Source of the DNA: Spirochaetes bacterium RIFOXYC1_FULL_54_7
Lineage (GTDB): Bacteria; Spirochaetota; Spirochaetia; Treponematales; UBA12059
DNA: 5,287 bases
Direction of reading: 5' to 3'
Assembly (NCBI GenBank): GCA_001830645.1
Contig: MIBM01000372.1
Span: 2,968 to 8,254 of the forward strand
Shown in pieces: positions 1 through 5,287 of the stretch; position 1 is the first letter of the stretch; each line of letters opens with the position of its first letter. Both the position numbers and the translations under genes were made by a program. The notes beneath the pieces were generated by a model. It worked only from the letters and a program-made list of their open reading frames with translations. It was not told where the DNA came from and did no database searches.

Positions 1-1414
1 GCGTGCGTGGCTGGCCTGTCATGCCGCCGGTGAAGGCTCTCAGGACAGATTTCCGTTCCAGAGACTCCCCGTCGCTCCTCCGCAGCCAGTCCCAGCCAAA
101 ACCAGCGCCGAACAGCCAGTTGCGGTAAAAGCCAAGGTCTATGGACTGGGAATAGCCGGTATTCTTGTCTCCCACAGGGAAGGCCAGCACGGCATCATCC
201 TTGCGCAGCATGGTCCTCATCCATAATCCGGATGCATCGCCATATGACTTTTCAGCGGCAAGGCCAAACTCGACCCGTTCTGTCTCCATGAATGCAAAGC
301 CATTGGATTCAGGATCCAGCCCGAAGGGACTGTACAGGCGCAATGATAGACTGCGGGTCGGCTCATGGAGGAATATCCAGCGGACTGTCTGGGCACGCTT
401 GGCGCGTACGATTGCTGGGTTCCGTATTTCCCTGTCAACGGTTTTCCTGCTGGACTCGATGTACGAAGCATTCCTGATTATCTTCCGCCTGGCGATGTCG
501 ACCCTGTTGCCCAATAGCTCATTGGACCTCGGGACCAGCTTTTCGAGCCGTGACAACTCAAGACGCGCATCGGTCAGGGTCTTGTGGCGTATGTCCAACT
601 GATTCCTGATTGCAACAAGGGACTCCTTGGTCTGCTGTTCCACCTGGGATACAACGGGGCTGATTGAATCCATCCACTCATCGACCTCGAACAGCATTTC
701 CTCAATGCCGGTCAAGGCGTCCATAACACTTGCAAGTTCCTTGTCGTCAGCCAGGCTGCGCTCGGCCGATTTGATGCGGTCATATCCATTGGCCATGGTA
801 GTCCTGACTGCTGTGAGGACCTCCCGCAGTTCGGGAGCCTTTTTCCTGCCACTGGTCGAAACCACCGCGGCATCCCCTATGGGTTCCAGAAGGCTTAAGC
901 CCGTTTCACTGGCATCCCTGGCCTGCCAGTACAGGCTCATGGCCCTGCCTATCTGCCCCTCTGTCTCGGCGCTCCGTGCCTCTGCCCCCAGACGCTCGGC
1001 TTCGAACAGATTGGCCTCTGCACTGTCAAGAATGGTGGTAACCGTGGAAATGTACAAAGAATTGTACAGCAAGCGGATGGACTCATCATCTACCACAAGC
1101 CTGAGCCTGACTGTCCTGCCAGTCAGGGTCTTCTCCGATGACAGGGTCTTGAAGTTCATGGTAACCGGAGGATTCTTGAGGAACAGCTCGGTGAACAAGC
1201 GGTCCCGCCCAAGGGACTCCATGATCTGCAGTATGGCAGCCAGTTTGGCATCGTTTATGGCATCCACCTCGGTTGAACCAAAGCCGCTTGTTTCAACCAC
1301 GTAGTCAAGACCCTGGGCCTCGAAACTGGCATCCCTGCGCTGGGCATTTACAAGGGAAAAGGGAAGAACCAGCATAGCTGCTGTTGCGATGCACAGGATT
1401 CCAGAAAACCTCAT
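1..1414 (-). CDS. Exported protein with LPP20/FlgT-N-like head, coiled-coil middle and beta-rich C-terminal part (C-terminus outside window)
   Basis: Reading the minus strand from the ATG at 1414 gives 471 codons with no stop down to base 1, so the gene is cut by the window edge. A strong CGGAGG sits 5 bases before the ATG. Residues 1-24 form a signal peptide (MRF, a hydrophobic run, then LVNA before Gln25). There is no lipobox Cys at the cleavage site, so a lipoprotein is unlikely. Residues about 32-125 look like a small alpha/beta domain: a strand, then an Ala-rich helix around GFGSTEVDAINDAKLAAI, then strands around TGRTVRLRLVVDD. This recalls LPP20 or FlgT N-terminal domains, a tentative match by eye. 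Residues about 130-335 are charged and helical, with coiled-coil character strongest at 255-330. From about 355 the protein becomes beta-rich, with alternating aromatic residues (GFYRNWLFGAGFGWDW, 428-443), as in an outer-membrane barrel or beta-sandwich. It lies 30 bases downstream of the membrane-protein gene and is probably co-transcribed with it. The function is unknown; a periplasmic or outer-membrane location is inferred. The reading frame is secure; the domain calls are weak. Confidence 0.85.
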   Translation of the reverse strand, partial: MRFSGILCIATAAMLVLPFSLVNAQRRDASFEAQGLDYVVETSGFGSTEVDAINDAKLAAILQIMESLGRDRLFTELFLKNPPVTMNFKTLSSEKTLTGRTVRLRLVVDDESIRLLYNSLYISTVTTILDSAEANLFEAERLGAEARSAETEGQIGRAMSLYWQARDASETGLSLLEPIGDAAVVSTSGRKKAPELREVLTAVRTTMANGYDRIKSAERSLADDKELASVMDALTGIEEMLFEVDEWMDSISPVVSQVEQQTKESLVAIRNQLDIRHKTLTDARLELSRLEKLVPRSNELLGNRVDIARRKIIRNASYIESSRKTVDREIRNPAIVRAKRAQTVRWIFLHEPTRSLSLRLYSPFGLDPESNGFAFMETERVEFGLAAEKSYGDASGLWMRTMLRKDDAVLAFPVGDKNTGYSQSIDLGFYRNWLFGAGFGWDWLRRSDGESLERKSVLRAFTGGMTGQPRT

Positions 1415-1419
1415 GAATT

Positions 1420-1425
1420 CCTCCG
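1420..1425 (-). promoter_or_regulatory. Ribosome binding site of the exported-protein gene
   Basis: Read on the minus strand, CGGAGG lies 5 bases before the ATG at 1414. It is a near-perfect Shine-Dalgarno and fixes the start of a gene whose other end is missing. It falls in the 30-base gap after the upstream gene's TAA (1447-1445), which fits independent initiation within a shared transcript. Confidence 0.75.
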
Positions 1426-1444
1426 TTTCCTGTCTTGAAAAGAT

Positions 1445-2260
1445 TTATCCGAAGAGCCAGACACTGGCATCGTCAAGTATTTTGGATAGGATGACTATGT
1501 GCATCTCGCCTTTGGCCCTCTCGCTCTCCCTGGCCCAGTGTACTGCCGTATAGCGCTTGGACAGCTGCGTACGGATACGCTGGGCTGCAGAGAGCAACTC
1601 CTCCCGCCTTCCTTCATCCACGGCCGAGGCACAGAGGGTACCTGTCAGGTAGGCCGACAGCAGGGAAAGCACCGGATCGTCGGCATCGAGATAAGGCTGG
1701 AGCAGGGCTACGGCCTCATACGCGCGCTTCTGCATGACCAGGGAAAAGGCATGGTAGAACCCCAGCCACTTTGCATTGTCCACCCCGTGTCCATCAAGGA
1801 AAGGGGCAAGAAAACGCTCGCTGGCTTCGGGATCGTTCCGCAACAACAAGGCGACACCGAAGAGGACGGCATCACGCCTGAGGGCCGCGGGGCGACGCTC
1901 ACGCAGTTCCTGCTCGATCTTCTGCACCAGCTCCACATCACCCTTGAGCAGGGCGGTGTTCACGAGAAGCCGTATGGTCCGCCTGTCATGCTTGTGTTGC
2001 CTGAGCACCCGATCACTCAGGAGCGAAGTGACAGCCTTCCAGTCCTCGGCCTCCAGGGCCGAGAACAGCCGCCAGTTAAGCGCAAAGAAGGCATTGAAGC
2101 CGGAAAGGACAATGACGAAGAAGATGATGAGTGGCCAATTTCTTGACCAGAATGTTAAGGAATACTCTGCCCCTAGCAGAAAAAAGGGCATTACGAGTAT
2201 AAAGGTGAAGGAAAGCACGAGTACAATATTGAAAAGCGCAAAAATAGTCTTAAACTTCAT
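1445..2260 (-). CDS. Two-helix membrane protein with an all-helical TPR-like soluble domain, function unknown
   Basis: The protein has 271 residues if started at the ATG at 2260 (MKFKTIFALF). I prefer this start because TTGGAG lies 9 bases upstream and the membrane helix follows at once. An in-frame ATG at 2335 would add 25 residues but has no Shine-Dalgarno and would use up most of the divergent intergenic region. Two hydrophobic segments, about residues 5-29 and 42-61, are joined by a short loop with AEYSLTFWSRN. From about residue 64 to the end the chain is predicted to be a series of amphipathic helices of about 15-20 residues, rich in Leu, Ala and Arg (for example DWKAVTSLL, VELVQKIEQELRERR, AYEAVALLQPYL). 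This resembles a TPR or related helical repeat, although no clean TPR consensus is visible. If the short loop is outside, the repeat domain would be cytoplasmic and could be a docking scaffold; this is inference. It is the first gene of a likely two-gene operon with the exported protein downstream. I do not recognise the family. Confidence 0.85.
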   Translation of the reverse strand: MKFKTIFALFNIVLVLSFTFILVMPFFLLGAEYSLTFWSRNWPLIIFFVIVLSGFNAFFALNWRLFSALEAEDWKAVTSLLSDRVLRQHKHDRRTIRLLVNTALLKGDVELVQKIEQELRERRPAALRRDAVLFGVALLLRNDPEASERFLAPFLDGHGVDNAKWLGFYHAFSLVMQKRAYEAVALLQPYLDADDPVLSLLSAYLTGTLCASAVDEGRREELLSAAQRIRTQLSKRYTAVHWARESERAKGEMHIVILSKILDDASVWLFG

Positions 2261-2269
2261 GCAGGTTTT

Positions 2270-2275
2270 CTCCAA
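2270..2275 (-). promoter_or_regulatory. Ribosome binding site that decides the start of the membrane-protein gene
   Basis: Read on the minus strand, TTGGAG lies 9 bases before the ATG at 2260. Nothing comparable precedes the alternative ATG at 2335, so the shorter 271-residue protein is favoured. Confidence 0.6.
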
Positions 2276-2346
2276 TAATAACAATACGGCATGATTCGTA
2301 AAAAAGGTCGGAACGCAGGTTTCGGCAAAAATCATAGATCATAGCC

Positions 2347-2355
2347 AGAGAGGGG
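2347..2355 (+). promoter_or_regulatory. Ribosome binding site of the HD-GYP gene
   Basis: The purine run AGAGAGGGG contains GAGG (2350-2353), 5 bases before the ATG at 2359 and 11 bases before a second in-frame ATG at 2365. The spacing favours 2359, but 2365 (protein beginning MTAIPLKD) cannot be excluded. Confidence 0.55.
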
Positions 2356-2358
2356 TCA

Positions 2359-3525
2359 ATGGGCATGACCGCCATACCGCTGAAGGATCTGAAAGCGGAC
2401 ACATATTACAATGCCCCCGTCTATATCGATGATGCCTATATCATCCTTACCCCTGAAACACCCCTTACCCTATCGCTCATCCACAGGCTGGCTGAGTGGG
2501 AGATCCGGGAAGTTTTTACCAATGGCACCATAATAGACAGCGATGCCGAGGTTGCGCCACCAGCGGCCGCCGAGGAAAGCGCCGATGACGAGAAGCCAAC
2601 AACTACCAAGGCTGCCGGTGACCGGGAGAACCTGAGCAAGGTAAGTGTATTCTACGACCAGTTCCTTAAATATGTTGAAACCGTTTTCAGCCGCTACGTC
2701 ACCAAGAACGAAATACTCATCAAGGAACTATCCGACCGGGTAAAGACCCTGTGTGATGTCATCCTGGAGAACAGGCGCTATATCCTGCGTATTGTCTCCC
2801 GGGCAACTCCATCGTCAAATTACCTGGTAAACCACTCAGTCAGGTCCACCGTGCTGGCAGTAGTGCTCGGCGGACAACTGAAGCTGCCGCCCCACAGACT
2901 GATAGAGCTTGGTGTCGCAGCTTTGGTGCATGAAATCGGCATGGTAAGGCTGCCACCCCAGCTGTACATGGCCGGTCGTCAACTTACCGATACCGAACGC
3001 AAGTCCATCACGGCCCATCCGATCCTGGGTTACAACATCCTCAAGGACAAGCAGTTTCCGCTGTCCATCTGCCTGGCCGCACTGGAACACCACGAACGGA
3101 TGAACGGTACGGGATATCCCCGGGCTCTCGGAGGCGACAAGATATCCCTGTATGCCAGGGTCATAGCCGTTGCCTGCTCGTATGATGCAGTAACCAGTTC
3201 ACGCCCCTACCGCGAGGCCAGGGAAGGCTACGCGGGCATGGTCGACATATTGAAGAATGACGGCAAGCAGTACGATGACCTGGTCATAAAGGCACTGGTC
3301 TACTCCCTTTCCCTGTATCCAATAGGTTCATATGTCCTGCTCACGAATGCCAAAATTGGCCAGGTGATAGACGTAAACACCGACAACCCCCGCTATCCTG
3401 TAGTACTCATACTGGGTTCGAGGACACCGGATGGCAAGGAAACCATTATACAGACCTCCGAAAGCGGCGTACGCATCCTGCGTCCCATCAGTAGGGAAGA
3501 CGCCGAGAAGATAAGCACCCCGTAA
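2359..3525 (+). CDS. HD-GYP domain protein with a degenerate metal centre (c-di-GMP-related)
   Basis: The protein has 388 residues. Residues 1-58 form a small N-terminal domain ([18 protein letters not shown]) of the sort often found before HD-GYP domains. An acidic, Ala/Pro/Thr-rich linker follows at about 60-90, then a helical segment at 95-150. The HD-GYP domain spans about 155-315: HSVRS (H159), the HD-motif position VHEIGM (190-195), [10 protein letters not shown] with H220, the signature [11 protein letters not shown] (244-254), and [12 protein letters not shown] (274-285). A C-terminal extension beginning [11 protein letters not shown] (320-330) is common in the family. There is no signal peptide or membrane segment, so it is cytoplasmic. 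HD-GYP enzymes hydrolyse cyclic di-GMP using two or three bound metals. Here the HD aspartate is Glu192, the usual Lys of DIGK is Met195, and the Asp of the family's AD-x-[YF]-DAL motif is Cys273. The GYP loop, which contacts c-di-GMP, is intact. A c-di-GMP receptor or altered enzyme is therefore as likely as an active phosphodiesterase. It is transcribed divergently from the membrane/exported pair and lies 113 bases before the phosphofructokinase gene. The family call is firm; the activity is uncertain. Confidence 0.93.
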   Translation: MGMTAIPLKDLKADTYYNAPVYIDDAYIILTPETPLTLSLIHRLAEWEIREVFTNGTIIDSDAEVAPPAAAEESADDEKPTTTKAAGDRENLSKVSVFYDQFLKYVETVFSRYVTKNEILIKELSDRVKTLCDVILENRRYILRIVSRATPSSNYLVNHSVRSTVLAVVLGGQLKLPPHRLIELGVAALVHEIGMVRLPPQLYMAGRQLTDTERKSITAHPILGYNILKDKQFPLSICLAALEHHERMNGTGYPRALGGDKISLYARVIAVACSYDAVTSSRPYREAREGYAGMVDILKNDGKQYDDLVIKALVYSLSLYPIGSYVLLTNAKIGQVIDVNTDNPRYPVVLILGSRTPDGKETIIQTSESGVRILRPISREDAEKISTP

Positions 3526-3556
3526 CAATCCTGTTGCGCGGTGTCCGCACCCTCGC

Positions 3557-3585
3557 TTGCCCAGCATCCAGCAATCCGCTATGCT
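3557..3585 (+). promoter_or_regulatory. Candidate sigma-70 promoter for the PPi-phosphofructokinase gene
   Basis: TTGCCC (3557-3562, 4 of 6 to the -35 consensus) and TATGCT (3580-3585, 4 of 6 to the -10 consensus) are separated by exactly 17 bases. Transcription would start near 3592, leaving a leader of about 47 bases before the ATG at 3639. This suggests the gene can be expressed independently of the HD-GYP gene. It was found by eye with no score, and such matches also occur by chance. Confidence 0.4.
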
Positions 3586-3623
3586 CCACTACATATACCA
3601 AGCCTCCGGTTTTACCGGTGTTC

Positions 3624-3629
3624 AAGGAG
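3624..3629 (+). promoter_or_regulatory. Ribosome binding site of the phosphofructokinase gene
   Basis: AAGGAG lies 9 bases before the ATG at 3639 and fixes that start. The resulting N-terminus ([18 protein letters not shown]) has the usual length and character for long-form PPi-phosphofructokinases. Confidence 0.7.
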
Positions 3630-3638
3630 TGGACTACC

Positions 3639-5287
3639 ATGGATATTTCCCCCCTGCAAAAAGCACGATACGCGTACCAACCCAAGCTACCCACCGTCCT
3701 GAGAGGCAAGCCTGAAACCGTGGTCCTGAGTTTCGGGGAACCCACCGAATCGGTGGCAGACCAGGCCAAATTGAAGGCCTTGTTCCCTGTCAATTACGGC
3801 AAACCGGTGGTCCGTTTCATTCCGGGCACGGCACCGGGAATGCGCAAGAAACTGACCGTAGGCGTCATCCTGTCCGGCGGCCAGGCTCCAGGCGGCCATA
3901 ATGTCATAGCCGGCTTGTTTGACGGCCTGAAGGCCGCGAATACGGATTCCAGGCTGATCGGCTTCCGGGGAGGTCCAGGCGGACTGGTTGACAACAAGGT
4001 CACCGAGCTGTATTCGTCAATCATAGACGAATACAGAAACACCGGCGGTTTTGACATCATAGGTTCAGGCCGGACCAAGATCGAGACTCCCGAGCAGTTT
4101 GCCAAGAGCGCGGCTACCGCCAGGGCATTAGGCCTGGACGCGGTGGTGGTCATCGGAGGCGATGACTCCAACACGAACGCGGCCCTGCTGTCCGAATACT
4201 TCCTGGCAGAAGGGGTTCCTTGCTCGGTCATCGGCGTTCCAAAAACCATAGATGGCGACCTGAAGAACGAATACATAGAGGCATCCTTCGGTTTTGACAC
4301 CGCCACCAAGACCTACTCGGAGCTTATTGGCAACATAGGCCGTGACGCCAACAGTGCCAGGAAGTATTGGCACTTCATAAAGCTGATGGGCCGGTCGGCC
4401 AGCCATATAGCTCTGGAATGCGCCTTGCAGTGCCGTCCGAACGTGGCCTTTATCTCCGAGGAGATAGAATCCAAGGGTCTGACCCTGGACCAGGTTACCG
4501 AAGAACTGTGTGAATCCATCGTGGCCAGGGCAGCAAAGGGACTGAACTTCGGGCTGGCACTCATTCCCGAGGGCTTGATCGAGTTCATACCGGAGTTCAA
4601 GGTCCTCATTTCTAAACTGAATGACCTGATGGCCGCCCGCACCAGTGAGTTCAAGGCGCTGGCAGACGACGAAGCCCGCTTTGCCTTCGTGGCAGCAGGT
4701 CTGGACAAGGCCACCGCTGGCTTGTACCGCAGCCTGCCTGCGGATATCAAGCGCCAGCTGATCATGGACCGCGATCCCCACGGGAACGTGCAGGTATCAC
4801 GCATCGAGACCGAAAAACTGCTCATAGCCATGGTCGAGAAGCGCCTGGCAGCCCTGAAGGCAACCGGCACATACAAAGGTAGTTTCAGCTCCCAGGCCCA
4901 CTTCTTCGGCTACGAGGGACGTTGCGCCTTCCCATCCAACTTCGATGCCGACTACTGCTTCACTCTGGGATACTCGGCCTGGGCCCTTATCGCCGGTGGT
5001 CTTACCGGCTACCTGTCGTCGGTACGCAAGCTCACGGAAACTGCCGACAAATGGATAGCCGGCGGCGTCCCGCTGACCATGATGATGAATCTGGAGCGCC
5101 GGCATGGCTCGGACAAGCCGGTTATCAAGAAAGCCCTGGTTGAACTGGACGGCGCGCCGTTCAGGGCTTTCGCGGCGGCTCGGGCAGACTGGGCAGTGGA
5201 GACCCGCTACCGTTTCCCCGGGGCCATCCAGTACTTCGGACCGGCAGAGGTGTGTGACCGCCCGTCTGAAACCATCCTCCTGGAGCA
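3639..5287 (+). CDS. pfp: Pyrophosphate--fructose 6-phosphate 1-phosphotransferase, long form (last few residues outside window)
   Basis: This enzyme catalyses the reversible transfer of phosphate from pyrophosphate to fructose 6-phosphate, giving fructose 1,6-bisphosphate, in cytoplasmic glycolysis and gluconeogenesis. From the ATG at 3639 (AAGGAG 9 bases upstream) 549 codons are open to the window edge. Long-form relatives in spirochaetes, chlamydiae and plants are about 550-570 residues, so only a short tail is missing. Visible motifs, in order: [11 protein letters not shown] (78-88, phosphate-binding loop), GSGRTKIE (142-149), GGDDSNTNA (173-181), PKTIDGDLK (201-209, with the catalytic Asp205), [11 protein letters not shown] (250-260, substrate binding), and the long-form signatures [19 protein letters not shown] (377-395) and [18 protein letters not shown] (423-440). 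Asp176 in GGDDS replaces the Gly of ATP-dependent enzymes, and Lys202 lies just before TIDGD. In this superfamily these two residues mark pyrophosphate rather than ATP as phosphate donor. No substitution or frameshift is apparent. The gene probably has its own promoter. The function call is very secure. Confidence 0.97.
   Translation, partial: MDISPLQKARYAYQPKLPTVLRGKPETVVLSFGEPTESVADQAKLKALFPVNYGKPVVRFIPGTAPGMRKKLTVGVILSGGQAPGGHNVIAGLFDGLKAANTDSRLIGFRGGPGGLVDNKVTELYSSIIDEYRNTGGFDIIGSGRTKIETPEQFAKSAATARALGLDAVVVIGGDDSNTNAALLSEYFLAEGVPCSVIGVPKTIDGDLKNEYIEASFGFDTATKTYSELIGNIGRDANSARKYWHFIKLMGRSASHIALECALQCRPNVAFISEEIESKGLTLDQVTEELCESIVARAAKGLNFGLALIPEGLIEFIPEFKVLISKLNDLMAARTSEFKALADDEARFAFVAAGLDKATAGLYRSLPADIKRQLIMDRDPHGNVQVSRIETEKLLIAMVEKRLAALKATGTYKGSFSSQAHFFGYEGRCAFPSNFDADYCFTLGYSAWALIAGGLTGYLSSVRKLTETADKWIAGGVPLTMMMNLERRHGSDKPVIKKALVELDGAPFRAFAAARADWAVETRYRFPGAIQYFGPAEVCDRPSETILLE

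Larger units (their letters stand above)
2261..2358. promoter_or_regulatory. Divergent intergenic region, presumably holding both promoters
   Basis: This 98-base stretch separates the start of the minus-strand pair from the start of the HD-GYP gene, so both promoters should lie here. It is AT-richer than the genes around it. I could not find a convincing -35/-10 pair on either strand. Short repeats are visible: a 7-base tandem repeat ATCATAG at 2331-2337 and 2338-2344, and GCAGGTTT at 2261-2268 and again at 2315-2322. Either could be a binding site or chance. Confidence 0.45.
3526..3638 (+). other. Intergenic gap between the HD-GYP and phosphofructokinase genes
   Basis: The 113-base gap shows no intrinsic terminator. 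The best hairpins are a 4-bp GCGG/CCGC stem with a 3-base loop (3538-3548) and a 4-bp CCGG/CCGG stem with a 5-base loop (3606-3618), and neither is followed by a T-run. It contains the candidate promoter at 3557-3585 and the Shine-Dalgarno AAGGAG at 3624-3629, 9 bases before the ATG. Read-through from the HD-GYP gene therefore remains possible. Confidence 0.5.

Noticed and set aside
165..1304. Long plus-strand open frames (165-602 and 627-1304) opposite the exported-protein gene
   Set aside because: They are shadows of the minus-strand gene. Their products are Ser/Arg-rich with no recognisable domain and no convincing ribosome binding site, whereas the minus-strand frame has a signal peptide, ordered domain character and a strong Shine-Dalgarno.
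1499..2294. Plus-strand open frames opposite the membrane-protein gene
   Set aside because: They are low-complexity, Arg/Ser- or Gly/Gln-rich translations. The minus-strand product has clear membrane helices and regular amphipathic helices, so it is the real gene.
2261..2335. Longer N-terminus of the membrane protein from the ATG at 2335
   Set aside because: It has no Shine-Dalgarno, the extra 25 residues look non-coding, and TTGGAG is well placed for the ATG at 2260.
3538..3548. GCGG-TGT-CCGC hairpin after the HD-GYP stop as a terminator
   Set aside because: The stem is only 4 bp and no T-run follows, so it does not qualify as an intrinsic terminator.
3606..3618. CCGG-TTTTA-CCGG hairpin in the phosphofructokinase leader as a riboswitch or attenuator
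   Set aside because: It is a single 4-bp stem with no further pairing or T-run and is too small to support a regulatory RNA call.
3687..5105. Several minus-strand open frames opposite the phosphofructokinase gene
   Set aside because: The plus strand encodes an unmistakable, full-length-matching PPi-phosphofructokinase across the whole stretch. The antisense frames show no domain.

Overview
The window holds four protein-coding genes in two divergent blocks that face away from a roughly 100-base intergenic region near 2261-2358. Two of them run off the window edges. The best taxonomic hint is the right-hand gene, a long-form (plant/spirochaete/chlamydia-like) pyrophosphate-dependent phosphofructokinase. 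With an HD-GYP c-di-GMP-type protein, two secreted or membrane proteins of unfamiliar type, frequent AGG (Arg) and ATA (Ile) codons and a mid-50s GC feel, it suggests a spirochaete of the Treponema/Spirochaeta kind. That assignment is inference; no rRNA or other marker is present.

Left block, minus strand (1-2260). The first gene (2260 to 1445) encodes a 271-residue protein with two N-terminal membrane helices and an all-helical, TPR-like soluble part. Thirty bases downstream, behind a strong Shine-Dalgarno, the second gene starts at 1414 and stays open to base 1, so its C-terminus is outside the window. It encodes an exported protein with a signal peptide, a small alpha/beta head resembling LPP20/FlgT-N-type domains, a long helical coiled-coil middle and a beta-rich, aromatic C-terminal part that could be the start of an outer-membrane barrel. 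The two look like an operon for an envelope-associated function that I cannot name.

Right block, plus strand (2359-5287). First is a 388-residue HD-GYP protein that keeps the GYP signature but has lost or changed several metal-centre residues (HD to HE, GK to GM, and the last Asp to Cys). It is therefore probably a c-di-GMP receptor or an altered enzyme rather than a standard phosphodiesterase. After a 113-base gap that carries a plausible sigma-70 promoter comes the pyrophosphate-fructose-6-phosphate phosphotransferase gene, nearly complete (549 codons seen; relatives are about 550-570). It carries out the reversible phosphofructokinase step of glycolysis with PPi.

I see no mobile element, CRISPR array, tRNA, rRNA or phage-like gene. 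The window reads as chromosomal core and lineage-specific sequence. The most interesting points are the degenerate HD-GYP centre and the unrecognised membrane/exported pair divergent from it.
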